Source: JAKAGZ01 sp963772675 (GTDB taxonomy: Bacteria; Bacteroidota; Ignavibacteria; Ignavibacteriales; Ignavibacteriaceae). Taken from it: a DNA stretch of 64,000 nt. Location of the stretch: assembly GCA_963772675.1 (NCBI GenBank), contig CAVYYF010000004.1:1-64000 (forward strand). The letters run 5' to 3'. Below are positions 49,112 through 59,791 of the stretch, piece after piece. A model generated the notes under the pieces. It was not told the origin of the DNA, did no database searches, and worked only from the letters and a program-made list of their open reading frames with translations. The number at the start of each line of letters is the position of its first letter. Position 1 is the stretch's first letter. The position numbers were made by a program, and so were the translations under genes.

Positions 49112-52100
49112 ATGAAACAGTATTTAAAATATTTCACAATTGCCTTCATCTTTATGATTGCAGGTACTCTTAAGGCACAGAGTATCTTATCTCATGATTT
49201 TGAAAGCAATACTATTGGAGATTCCTTATATACGCCTTAGCTGGACTCCTGGTGATATTCAATCCGTGATTTCGGATGACCCGCTTGCCAGCGGAAACAA
49301 CGTTCTGGAAAACATTGTTCACGGTTATGGTGCAGCACCGGTTCTTATGTTTGTTCTGCCGACCGGTAAAACTCTGGCCGACTATGATTCTCTCACATTT
49401 AAAGGCTACTTCCAGAAAGGAGATGTGGCTTATAAACTAATTGTGGCCCAGGCTTTTCAAACAAAGCCATCCGGCCCATTTGAGGCTTCGGGTACTGATA
49501 CCCTTGGTTCCTACAATCGCGCTCAAGGCGCTTCTACTGCCTGGGAAAACATAGGACTTGACATAACTAACACTTCCAGCTTTTTCTGATACTGTTTATA
49601 TTGCACTTGGAATAAACTGTGCTGGTACATCCGGCGTTGATACTACTACCTGGTTTGCGGATGATATACAGCTTGTGGCTAAAGCACCATCTATTACTCC
49701 TATATTATCATATGACTTTGAGAACTTTAGCATTGGAGATTCCTTATCTCGCCTTAGCTGGATCCCTTCCGATATTCAATCCGTAATTTCAGATGACCCG
49801 CTTGCCAGCGGAAACAACGTTCTGAAAAACATTGTTCACGGTTATGGTGCAGCACCGGTTCTTATGTTTGTTCTGCCGACCGGTAAAACTCTGGCAGATT
49901 ATGATTCTCTCACTTTTAAAGGCTACTTCCAAAAGGGAGATGTGGCTTATAAACTAATTGTGGCCCAGGCTTTTCAAACAAAACCATCCGGCCCATTTGA
50001 GGCTTCGGGTACTGATACCCTTGGTTCCTACAATCGGGCACAAGGTACTTCCAGTGCCTGGGAAAATATAGGACTTGATATAACTAATACTTCCGCCTTT
50101 ACTGATACTGTTTATATTGCTCTTGGTATAAACTGTGCTGGTACATCCGGTACTGATACCACTACCTGGTTTGCTGACAATATACAACTTGTGGAAAAGG
50201 CAGGTACTCCGCCACCACCTCCTCCGCCGCCTCCTCCAGCACAAGTTGTAACAAACGGTGGGTTCGAAGACAGCCCTGTTGGTATTGATACTACTGGTGC
50301 CACTAAAGGCTGGCTCCTTCTATCCTCTAATGCAACTACACCACCTGTTTTCGAAATTGTAAGTGACACTGTTGAAGAGGGAAGCCGTGCATTAAAAGTT
50401 ACAGTTAAGAGTTTAGGTACAAACACCTATGATCTCCAGGCTGTTGGCGATAGTGTCCATGTTGTACCGGGTACTACGTATAATTATTCTATTTGGGCTA
50501 AAGCAGATGTGGCCGGCACACAAGTCGATTTTACAGTGGGTAATTATTCATATTCAGAATACGGAGCTATTCGTCCTGCTAATCTGACTACACAATGGAA
50601 AAAATACACGATGCAGTTTACGGTTAATGATGGTCAATCGGTTATCCGTGCACCAATTTCTTTCGGTTATGCCGGTAACATCAACAATGCAATATATATT
50701 GATAACTTACAAATTGTCGATGTAAATGCGCCTAAAAAACCTGTAATTGTTGAAGCAGAGTCCGGTACTCTCGGCAGCAATTTTGCTGTTGCACAAGACA
50801 GCCCTATAACATATATAACTGCAAAAACTAATTGGGCAGGTCTATCGGGTCCGGGCGATAGCAGCCGTGTTGCAACGTATCAGGTAACTTTCCCGGATTC
50901 GGGATACTACAGTTTATTTGCGCATGTACGTGTTGGGCCTAATGGATTTAACGATGACAGCTTTTTCTATGGTAACGGATTCGGTGTAAAGAATGATACC
51001 TTAAGCACTGATTGGGTACTCATAAACGGCATAGCAAGTGGAGGATTCACTGATGCCGATACTTCAGCCTTTGTGGACGGTGCTGGAACAGCCGGCACTT
51101 CGGTATGGAAATGGGCAAACATCACCAAAAACACCTATTCTGGTGCACCTGGAGATACTTTTTATGTAAGTCCAGACAGTCTTACCAGAACATTTCAAAT
51201 CGGCAGCCGCGAAGACGGATTGGATATAGATAAGATAGCATTCGGGAAAAGCTATTTAACATATACTGTAAATCAGCTTAATAAGGTGCTTCCGGGTGGT
51301 GCAGCTGCGCCAATCGATTCAAGTTTAATCTGGAAAGGTCCGGCAATTGCAACGGGTGAGGCTAAATTCTTAGGTAGTGCTTATGGTCAACATAATGATG
51401 ATATCTTTTATAAGTATTGGAACCAGCTTACACCCGAGAATGCAGGTAAATGGGGTTCAGTCGCCACTTCGCAGGATACAACTCAATGGAATTGGAGTGG
51501 TCTTGATGCAGCCTATAATTATGCACAAAGCCACAATCTAATTTTTAAAGATCATAACCTGATTTGGGGAGCTCAGCAACCTTCCTGGATTTCCAGCCTT
51601 GACTCTGCTACGCAGTACAAGTACATAGAATACTGGATTAGAAAGGTGGGACAAAGATACCCGAACATAGATATGGTTGATGTTGTAAATGAACCTCTCC
51701 CGGGACATAACCCACCTGATGGACAAAACGGACGCGCAAATTATGAGAACGCTCTTGGCGGTGCAGGTAAAACTGGTTGGGATTGGGTAGTAAATGCTTT
51801 TAAATTAGCAAGAAAATATCTACCTAACGCCAAATTGTTAGTTAATGATTTTAATATTGTCAACAACAACGCAGCTACAACAACATACCTTCAACTTATT
51901 AATATATTGAAGGATAGTTCGTTGATAGATGGTATTGGTGTACAGGCACATCGTTTTTCTCTTGAAAGCACTGATACATCCGTCATAGGCAATAACCTGC
52001 GAAGGCTCGGCGCTACGGGATTGCCGGTTTATGCTTCCGAATTCGATTTAGGTAATGTTGGAGATACCGGAACACCAAACGATAATACACAATTAGCATT

Positions 52101-52566
52101 ATACCGACAAAAATTCCCTGTATTTTGGAAGAGTCCGGCAGTAAAAGGTATCACTCTGTGGGGATATCTTGAAGGTTATATGTGGCAAACCACTTGTTTC
52201 CTGGTCCACTCGAATTTAGAGTCACGGCCCGCATTTACGTGGTTAGTTAATTACATTAAAGCTAATCCAACCGGAGTCGAAAAAACGACATCTACTTTAC
52301 CGACTAAATTTGAATTGGATCAAAATTTCCCCAATCCGTTCAATCCTTCTACAAAGATAAGGTACAGTATTCCTAAGGCATCAAGAGTAACCTTAAAAAT
52401 ATATGATATCCTGGGTAGAGAGGTTCAAACACTGGTAAATGAACAACAAGCCCCGGGTCAATATACAGTTACTTTTAGTGCTCAGAATCTTGCGAGTGGT
52501 GTTTATTTCTATCGTATTAGCGCCGGAAACTTCAGCGAAGTGAAGAAACTTATGCTGCTTAAATAA
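49112..52566 (+). CDS. Multidomain GH10 endo-xylanase with T9SS sorting domain, two frameshifts
   Basis: ATG 49112 after GAGGAGG gives the signal peptide MKQYLKYFTIAFIF...TLKAQ. One extra base near 49230 and one near 49578 must be skipped. The reconstructed protein of about 1150 residues has two tandem beta-sandwich modules (49187-49686 and 49705-50205), a ten-proline linker, and a CBM4/9-like domain (VVTNGGFEDSPVGI). Next come a CBM35/6-like domain (VIVEAESGTLGSNF), the GH10 barrel and a T9SS tail. In the barrel VVNEPLPGHNPP holds the acid/base Glu (codon 51691) and ASEFDLGNVG the nucleophile Glu (codon 52039). The T9SS tail is NFPNPFNPSTKIRYSIP...KKLMLLK. It should cut beta-1,4-xylan at the cell surface. 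Confidence 0.9.
49187..49686. repeat. Xylanase beta-sandwich module, copy 1
   Basis: First of three near-identical DNA copies (others at 49705-50205 and 55229-55729). Shared coding blocks include DDPLASGNNVL, LPTGKTLADYDSLTFKGYF and GTDTLGSYNRAQG. Copy 1 contains the two +1 breaks of the gene. The module is probably a carbohydrate-binding domain; I do not recognise its family. Confidence 0.85.
49705..50205. repeat. Xylanase beta-sandwich module, copy 2
   Basis: In-frame copy of the module, directly after copy 1 in the same protein and before the proline linker. It ends ADNIQLVEKAG, the same as copy 3. Confidence 0.85.
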
Positions 52567-52591
52567 CTCACTACTTACCTTTAATCTATAC

Positions 52592-52636
52592 CTTCAGGGC
52601 TGAACATAAATAATTGTTCGGCCTTGAGGGTCCTTT
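52592..52636 (+). terminator. Stem-loop after the GH10 gene (copy 1)
   Basis: CTTCAGGGCTGAACA (52592-52606) pairs over 15 positions with TGTTCGGCCTTGAGG (52615-52629), including G-U pairs, around an eight-base loop; a short T run follows. The homologous hairpin after the second GH10 gene keeps the pairing despite base changes. Probably an intrinsic terminator or 3' stabilising structure. Confidence 0.55.
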
Positions 52637-52652
52637 AAATATTTATTAAAAG

Positions 52653-54032
52653 ATGAAAAACATACATTACGTTTTTATCGCAATTTTTTTAATGATCTGT
52701 CAAGCGTTTGCACAGACAAAAACAATTTCGGATTCACTTAAAAAACCTATTGTACTGACGGCAGAACAAGATCATGCAAGAATATTGAAACTGTTACACA
52801 TAGATTCCCTTCGACCAGGTCCATCAGGTGATCCTAAAGCTCCCAACGCAGCAAATGCTGATGAGTCAAAAGCTAATCCCTATCCTGATCTTCCTGATCC
52901 CTTGGTTTTAAACAATGGTCAAAAAGTTACATCTCCGAAAATGTGGTGGAAGCTGCGACGTCCTGAAATCAAGGAATATTTTGATAAAGATATTTTTGGG
53001 AGAGTACCTAAGAATACTCCGAAAGTTAAATGGGAAGTTCTAAGCGTAACAAAAGATTCGATTAAAAATATCCCTGCCATTACTAAAAAACTTGTAGGTC
53101 ATGTTGATAATTCATCCTATCCCTTAATATCTGTTGATATTAACTTAACATTAACTGTCCCTGCAAGCATAAAAAAGCCTGTTCCTGTAATGATGGAATT
53201 CGGTTTTAATTTTCCAAAAGATTTCAAAATGACTGAACAACTGAAAAAATTGGTTGATTCAATGTCCACCTGGAAACCTATGGTTTTAGCTAAAGGATGG
53301 GGTTATGCAATTTTAATTCCCACTAGTTTTCAGGCAGATAACGGCAAAGGATTAACAGAAGGAATTATCGGTTTGGTTAACAAAGGTCAGCCGCGAAAAT
53401 TGGATGACTGGGGTACATTGCGTGCCTGGGCGTGGGGAGCAAGCAGAGCTCTGGATTATTTAAAAACTGATGAAAATGTTGATGGAAATAAAGTTGGTAT
53501 TGAAGGACTTTCAAGATATGGAAAGGCCGCCCTTGTAGCCATGGCGTATGATCAAAGGTTTGCCATTGGTTTTATAGGATCTTCTGGCGAAGGAGGTGCA
53601 AGTTTACTCCGCCGCAATTTTGGGGAAATGATTGAAAACATTGCATCTTCTTATGAATATCACTGGATGGCTGGGAATTTTTTGAAATATGCCGGTCCGT
53701 TAACGGCAAAAGATTTGCCTGTTGATGCCCATGAACTTATTGCTATGTGCGCTCCACGCCCTGTATTTATAAGTTGTGGTTCACCTAAAGTTGAAGGAAA
53801 CTGGCTTGATGATAAAGGACAGTTTATGGCGGCTGTTGCTGCAGGACCTGTTTATAAACTTCTCGGCAAAAAAGATTTAGGGACAAAAGTAATGCCCCCA
53901 ATGGGAACTGCACTTATCAATGGTGATATTGCGTTCAGACAACATTTCGGAGGACATACAACAATTAATAATTGGCCTACTTTTATAAAGTTCGCCGAAA
54001 AATATTTTGATAGTTCAACTGCAAAAAAATAA
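52653..54032 (+). CDS. CE15 glucuronoyl methylesterase-like protein
   Basis: The 459-residue protein has a signal peptide ending AFAQ. It is an alpha/beta hydrolase with the CE15 hallmarks: GIEGLSRYGKAAL with Ser287 as nucleophile (the family GxSRxGK motif), GSSGEGGASLLRRNFGE with the acidic member, and RQHFGGHT with His435. The N-terminal PDPLVLNNGQKV and WWKLRRPEIKEYF are also typical. CE15 enzymes cleave the ester between 4-O-methyl-glucuronic acid on xylan and lignin. This fits the flanking xylanases and the kdgK-eda operon for uronate use. It lies about 20 bases after the GH10 stem-loop, and may be transcribed separately. Confidence 0.85.
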   Translation: MKNIHYVFIAIFLMICQAFAQTKTISDSLKKPIVLTAEQDHARILKLLHIDSLRPGPSGDPKAPNAANADESKANPYPDLPDPLVLNNGQKVTSPKMWWKLRRPEIKEYFDKDIFGRVPKNTPKVKWEVLSVTKDSIKNIPAITKKLVGHVDNSSYPLISVDINLTLTVPASIKKPVPVMMEFGFNFPKDFKMTEQLKKLVDSMSTWKPMVLAKGWGYAILIPTSFQADNGKGLTEGIIGLVNKGQPRKLDDWGTLRAWAWGASRALDYLKTDENVDGNKVGIEGLSRYGKAALVAMAYDQRFAIGFIGSSGEGGASLLRRNFGEMIENIASSYEYHWMAGNFLKYAGPLTAKDLPVDAHELIAMCAPRPVFISCGSPKVEGNWLDDKGQFMAAVAAGPVYKLLGKKDLGTKVMPPMGTALINGDIAFRQHFGGHTTINNWPTFIKFAEKYFDSSTAKK

Positions 54033-54315
54033 TTCTTCTACGGAAGAACAAAAGACAAATGACGAAGGATCGGCTTTCGTTTACAGGTAAGAAGAAATTG
54101 CGGTAAATATTGAGGCGCTTAGCTAGATAGTTTATTTTCAAACACGTCTTGGTAGTATTCAAAAATTTATTACAATTATCTTTACTCGCAACTCAATACT
54201 TCGGTATCGAGCGTCTGCGATATTGAAAAAAGCATTGATTTTAATTATAATCATTTGAACATTCGGGCGCATAAATAAATGTGTATTATGTTACAGATAC
54301 AGGAGACTAAGAAAT

Positions 54316-57300
54316 ATGAAGGAAAAATTATCGCCTTTTAGAAACAGGCAACAAAGGGAATCTATTGTTTGATCTTTTTTATAATTTCAATATTGATGAC
54401 GGCAAATATTTATGCTCAGTTACCAAAACCAGACCATATTGTAATAGTCATTGAAGAAAATCACAGCTATAGTGAAATAATTGGTAGTAGCTCAGCGCCC
54501 TATATTAACGGATTAGTAAGCGACAGTCTTTCACTACTTCTTACGCAATCGTACGGAGTTACACATCCCAGCCAACCCAATTATTTATATCTCTTTTCCG
54601 GAGATAGCCAGGGAGTTACTGATGACAATGTACCTTCAGGCTTACCATTTACCACTAGCAATCTTGGAGCTGAACTACTTAAAAAGGGTTATACGTTTAA
54701 GGGATATTCTGAAGATTTGCCAAGCGTAGGATTTAATGGCACTTCCTCCGGGGCATACGAAAGGAAACACAATCCCTGGGTAAACTGGCAGGATGACTCG
54801 ACCAATGGAATTCCCTCTTCGCTAAACGTTCCGCTTACTGACTTTCCAACTGATTATGATTCACTTCCCACTGTTTCTTTTGTAATACCGAATCTAAATA
54901 ATGATATGCACGACGGAAGCGTATCAGCAGCGGATAGTTGGTTGCAAAATAATCTCGACGGATATATTCAGTGGGCAAAAACACATAACAGTCTTTTTAT
55001 TTTACTACTGATGAAGATGATAATTCTTCAGACAACCAGATAGCTACAATACTCGTCGGGCAAATGGTAAAAAAAGGAAATTTTGATAATAAGGTAAATC
55101 ACATTAATATATTAAGAACAATAGAAGATATGTATGGGTTAAACTATGCTGGTAGTAGTACCGATTCTTCAGCTATCCCATCAAATTATTGGCAATATAC
55201 AACAACACAAACATCGGACAGTAGTATTTTATCATACAATTTTGAAAACAATACTATTGGAGACTCTCTATATACCCTTAGCTACACTCCTGGTGATATT
55301 CAATCCAAAGTTGCGGATGATCCACTTGCCAGCGGAAACAATGTTTTGAAAAACGTTGTCCACAATTATGGTGCAGCTCCGGTTCTTACGTTTGTTCTGC
55401 CGACCGGTAAAACTCTGGCAGATTATGATTCCCTCACTTTTAAAGGCTACTTCCAAAAGGGAGATGTGGCTTATAAACTAATTATGGCCCAGGCTTTTCA
55501 AACAAAACCATCCGGCCCATTTGAGGCTTCAGGTACTGATACCCTTGGTTCCTACAATCGTGCACAAGGCGCTTCTACTGCCTGGGAAAACATAGGACTT
55601 GACATAACTAATACTTCCGCCTTTACTGATACTGTTTATATTGCTCTTGGTATAAACTGTGCTGGTACATCCGGTACTGATACCACTACCTGGTTTGCTG
55701 ACAATATACAACTTGTGGAAAAGGCAGGTGCCCCACCACCACCGCCGTACCTCCAACACAAATAGTAACTAACGGTGGTTTCGAAGATAGCCCTGTCGGA
55801 GTTGATACTACCGGCGTTATTAAAGGATGGCTCTTTCAGGCTGTTGATACTCTAAGTCCTGCCCCTGTATTTGAAATTGTTAGTGACACCGTTGAAGAAG
55901 GAAGCCGTGCATTAAAAGTTACTGTTCACGCTTTGGGTGCAAACCAATGGGATATCCAGGCGGTTAATGACAGTATCCATATTACACCCGGGGGAACATA
56001 CTATTATTCTATCTGGGCCAAGGCCGACAAGCCCGGTGCTCAGGTTAATTTTACAGTGGGTAATTATTCATATTCAGAATATAGCGTTATACGACCAGCT
56101 AATCTAACTACCCAATGGAAAAAATATAGTATGCAGTTTTCAGTAAATGACGGTCAAACTGTATATTCGTGCTCCTATTCACTTTAACTATGCAGGCGAT
56201 ACCAGTAATGCTATTTATATTGATAATCTGCAAATAGATACAGTCTCAGTTTATCAAGGCCCACAATTAGCTCAGGGTGCAAATAAATTTTTGGGCAATG
56301 TAAAAAACGTTAATGGCGATAATGACTTTGCAAATTATTGGAACCAGCTAACTCCTGGTAACGAAGGCAAATGGGGCTCAGTTGCAGTTTCACAGGATAC
56401 AACTCAATGGAATTGGAGTGGTCTGGATGCTTTATATAATTATGCACAGAATCATCACTTAATTTTCAAAGATCATAATCTTGATTTGGGGACAGCAGCA
56501 GCCTTCCTGGATTTCAAGTCTTGACTCTGCAACGCAGTACAAGTACATAGAAACGTGGATTAGAATGGTCGGACAAAGATACCCGAACATAGATATGATT
56601 GACGTTGTAAATGAACCTCTCAACGGACATAACCCACCTGATGGAGGAAACGGACGTGCAAATTACGAAAATGCTCTTGGTGGTAAAGGTACAACTGGTT
56701 GGGATTGGGTAATAAATGCTTTTAAATTGGCGAGAAAGTATCTGCCTAATGCCAAATTATTAATTAATGATTACAATATTATCAATAGCAATTCTGCTAC
56801 AACGGCTTACCTACAGGTTATCAATTTACTAAAGGATAGTTCACTAATAGATGGCATCGGTGTACAGGCACATCGTTTTTCGCTTGAAAGTACTGATACA
56901 TCCATTATAAGTAATAACCTGCAAAGGCTAGGTGCTACAGGATTGCCGGTTTATGTTTCCGAATTGGACTTAGGTAATATTGGTGATACCGGAACCCCGA
57001 ATGATAATACACAATTACAGTTATACCAAAAAATATTCCCTGTTTTGTGGAAGAGTCCGGCAGTAAAAGGAATTACTCTTTGGGGATATAAAGAAGGAGA
57101 AATGTGGCAGACTACCTGTTATTTGGTGCAGGCGGACAATAAATGGAGACCTGCGATGACGTGGCTGGCTCAATATGTTAAGGATAATCCGACCGAGAGT
57201 GGAAAGAACATATCAACTATGCCGGCCAATTACAAATTGGATCAAAATTTTCCCAATCCTTTTAATCCTTCTACAAAGATAAGGTACAGTATTACTAAAG

Positions 57301-57488
57301 CTTCAAGAGTAACATTAAAAATATATGATATTCTCGGTAGAGAGGTTCAGACACTGGTAAACGAACAGCAAGCCCCGGGTCAATATACCGTTACATTTAA
57401 CGCGAAGAATCTTGCAAGTGGTATTTATTTCTATCGTCTTAATGCCGGAAATTTCAGCGCAACGAAGAAACTCATGCTACTCAAATAA
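54316..57488 (+). CDS. Chimeric phosphoesterase-CBM-GH10 xylanase with T9SS sorting domain, five frameshifts
   Basis: ATG 54316 follows AGGAGA. The parts are: leader with one shift (about 54345), ending NIYAQ; an AcpA/phospholipase-C-like phosphoesterase (PDHIVIVIEENHSYSEI, THPSQPNYLYLFSGD, GAYERKHNPWVNWQ, SFVIPNLNNDMHDGS). One shift (about 55010) leads to a frame that runs unbroken from phosphoesterase (TIEDMYGLNYAGSS) into module copy 3 (SILSYNFENNTIGDSLY). After shifts near 55740 and 56163 come a CBM4/9-like domain and then, after one near 56489, the GH10 barrel (VVNEPLNGHNPP, VSELDLGNIG) and a T9SS tail (NFPNPFNPSTKIRYSIT). The CBM35/6-like domain of the sister xylanase is absent. The total is about 1,050 residues. 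A surface bifunctional enzyme is inferred. Confidence 0.75.
55229..55729. repeat. Xylanase beta-sandwich module, copy 3
   Basis: Third near-identical copy of the module, here following a phosphoesterase domain. The first 80 bases are more diverged (TLSYTPGDIQSKVADDP) and the remainder is almost the same as copy 2. Confidence 0.85.
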
Positions 57489-57513
57489 CTCACTATTGTC
57501 CAATTAATTTATA

Positions 57514-57553
57514 CTTTCAGAGCTGAACATAAATAATTGTTTAGCTCTGAAGG
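57514..57553 (+). terminator. Stem-loop after the chimeric GH10 gene (copy 2)
   Basis: CTTTCAGAGCTGAACA (57514-57529) pairs over 16 positions with TGTTTAGCTCTGAAGG (57538-57553). Relative to the hairpin at 52592 a G-C pair has become A-T and G-U pairs have become A-T or G-C. It sits between convergent genes and could end transcription from both sides. Confidence 0.55.
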
Positions 57554-57668
57554 TTCCTTAACTCTTTGTCAAAAGACGAGAAATCTGCTTTCGTTTAGTG
57601 CTAAAGTAAAACCCTGGCAAATATTGGTGAGGAAGATCAAATAAACCTTGCTTGAATAAAAATCTTGT

Positions 57669-58703
57669 TTATCTTTCCACGCGCCCCGAACCATTTCCTT
57701 TTGCTAATTTTTCAACTTCACTTATTGAAACAAGATTAAAATCACCCAGGATGGTATGTTTCAAACAGGAGGCTGCAACCGCAAACTCAAGCGCTTCTTT
57801 TGTATTTGATTTTGAAAGCAGTCCATAGATAAGCCCACTTGCAAATGAATCCCCTCCCCCTACCCTGTCAATAATTTCTATCGCATACCTCTTCGATCCG
57901 TACGGCTTCTTGCAATTTTTATCATCTATTAATAGAGCACTCCATCCGTTCCTGGAAGCTGAAAACTTTCTCTGAGAGTGATCGCAACAGCTTCAAAATT
58001 AAATTTTTCTTTTAGCTTCTGAGCTAAATTGAAATAGCCTTTTTCATCCAGCTTAGCACTTTCAACATTTGTAGTGCCTGCATTGAATCCCAAACTTTTT
58101 TCTGCGTCTTCTTCATTAGCAATACATACATCAACATATTCCATTAACGGTACCATAACAGTCTGGGCTTCTTTAGTCGTCCAGAGCTTTGCGCGATAGT
58201 TTAAATCAGCACTTATTTTCGTTCCATTTTTCTTTGCTGCAACACAAGCAGCTTTTAAACAACCCTGCACCTTCTTTCCAAGCGCGGGAGTAATTCCTGT
58301 CCAGTGAAACCACTTCGCTCCCTCGAAAACCTTATTCCCAATCGAGTTCATTGCTTTCAAGTGTTGTTACTGCTGAATTTGCTCTATCATAAATAACTTT
58401 TGAAGCCCTTTGGCTGGCACCTGTTTCAAGGAAATAAATTCCTACTCTATCCCCTCCTCTTACAACATAATCTGTTCTGACCCCATATCTTCTTAAACTA
58501 TTTATCGCTGATTGTCCTATTTCATTTGAAGGTAGCTTCGACACAAAGTAACTATCCAAGCCATAATTTGCTAATGAAACGGCGACGTTCGCTTCTCCCC
58601 CACCATAGTTGACATCAAAACTTTGTGCTTGTACAAATCTGCTGAATCCCGGAGTAGATAAACGTAACATTATTTCCCCCATTGTAACAACTTTTGCTGA
58701 CAT
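57669..58703 (-). CDS. kdgK: 2-keto-3-deoxygluconate kinase (PfkB family), two frameshifts
   Basis: Reads leftwards from 58703. The first frame (KVVTMGEIMLRLSTPGFSRF, NYGGGEANVAVSLANYG, YDRANSAVTTL) stops after ELDWE because of one extra base near 58345. The second frame (KVFEGAKWFHWTGITPAL, KISADLNYRAKLW) ends at about 57929. After restoring one T near 57962 the third frame reads SASRNGWSALLIDDKNC and DRVGGGDSFASGLIYGLL, with the catalytic Asp of the PfkB GxGD motif, to a stop at 57669-57671. It phosphorylates 2-keto-3-deoxygluconate, the product of uronate breakdown. It follows eda by 38 bases in one operon. Confidence 0.85.
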
Positions 58704-58741
58704 ATTTTTTCCCTAATATATTTTGTCGTGAATTTTAATGA

Positions 58742-59380
58742 TTAACTTCTTGCTTTATTGATGCTTCCCATTAAGACTTTGGCATTTTCAGTAAGTACTT
58801 CATAATTTCCTGTCTCAATTGCTTTCTTGTCGAGTAACGCACTTCCAACTCCAACAGTGCATGCCCCTGCTTTCAACCAGTCACCTGCATTTGTTAACGA
58901 TACTCCACCGGTAGGCATTAATTTTAGATGAGGCATCGGTGCCAAAATTCCTTTAAAAAAAGCCATTCCTACAACATCTGCCGGAAAAACTTTTACAATA
59001 TCCGCTCCTGCCTCAAATGCTGTTTGTATTTCAGTCGGAGTAAACGCACCCGGCATAGCAGGAACTCCATTTGCGTGTGCCGTTTCAATTATTTCCTTTT
59101 TAAAAATAGGGCTAACAACATAATTAGCTCCAGCATCAATTGCTTTCTTAGCAGTTTCCGGATCCAAAACAGAACCGACGCCAACGTTCATATAACTACC
59201 TATCTCTTTGCACGCACTCTTAATGACATTTATGGCATCGGGTACTGTCATAGTAATCTCTATTGCAGAGACTCCACCTTTATAAATTGCTTCAGCAACT
59301 TTTACAAGCTTACTTGCATCCGCTAGTCTTATAACGGCTACAGCTCCCCCATTTATTAAAGATTCAGCTATTTTTTCCAT
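58742..59380 (-). CDS. eda: KDPG aldolase
   Basis: This intact 212-residue TIM-barrel protein matches the class I KDPG/KHG aldolase family. AIEITMTVPDAI carries Glu41, NVGVGSVLDPETAKKAI is the phosphate-side block, VKVFPADVVG carries Lys130 as the Schiff-base lysine, and LKLMPTGGVSLTNAGDWLKAG completes the site. It splits 2-keto-3-deoxy-6-phosphogluconate into pyruvate and glyceraldehyde-3-phosphate, directly after the reaction of the neighbouring kinase. The pair supports use of glucuronic acid set free from glucuronoxylan. No signal peptide is present, so it is cytoplasmic. It is the first gene of the leftward operon. Confidence 0.93.
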   Translation of the reverse strand: MEKIAESLINGGAVAVIRLADASKLVKVAEAIYKGGVSAIEITMTVPDAINVIKSACKEIGSYMNVGVGSVLDPETAKKAIDAGANYVVSPIFKKEIIETAHANGVPAMPGAFTPTEIQTAFEAGADIVKVFPADVVGMAFFKGILAPMPHLKLMPTGGVSLTNAGDWLKAGACTVGVGSALLDKKAIETGNYEVLTENAKVLMGSINKARS

Positions 59381-59791
59381 AATGTTTATTAATGCTTATA
59401 AAATTTAATAAAATCAGAATTAATTATTATGGCCAGATCCACCCAAAGAAAACATCTTAATAACCTAAAATAAAAAACTCAGGGCTCATTAGCACTTTTA
59501 AGTGACCAAAAATTAAACGGCAATTGTAAATCATCACATAAAGGCAAAGAATACGACCATTCTTGTACATTGATTTTTAGTTATTGAAACTTATTAACTT
59601 TTCAGCTTGTTCAATTTCTTTAGGTTAAGATGATCAGCTTCAACTTTGAAGGTAAATTAAAGTACTACATTTTAATCAATGGTATTGCTACAATACTAAA
59701 TTGCTTAAATATTAGAAATTAACTATTATCGATTCAAGAATGAGGGCATAAATAAAATAATTATTGTTTTACAAATACGGGAGACGAATAA
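59381..59791. other. Gene-free 411-base interval between divergent eda and phosphoesterase genes
   Basis: No coding sequence is supported. It should hold both promoters. The right end (about 59745-59800, GGGCATAAATAAAA then GGGAGACGAATAAATGAA) resembles the start region of the chimeric gene at about 54268-54322 (GGGCGCATAAATAAAT, GGAGACTAAGAAATATGAA). The two phosphoesterase genes thus share their 5' control region. Confidence 0.45.

Noticed and set aside
49187..50205. CRISPR or phage-like repeat array
   Set aside because: The repeats are 500-base protein-coding modules, not short direct repeats with spacers.
50112..50426. Antisense open frame with a glycine run opposite the proline linker
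   Set aside because: It is the shadow of the repeated CCN codons and reading frame of the xylanase; no start signal or family sequence.
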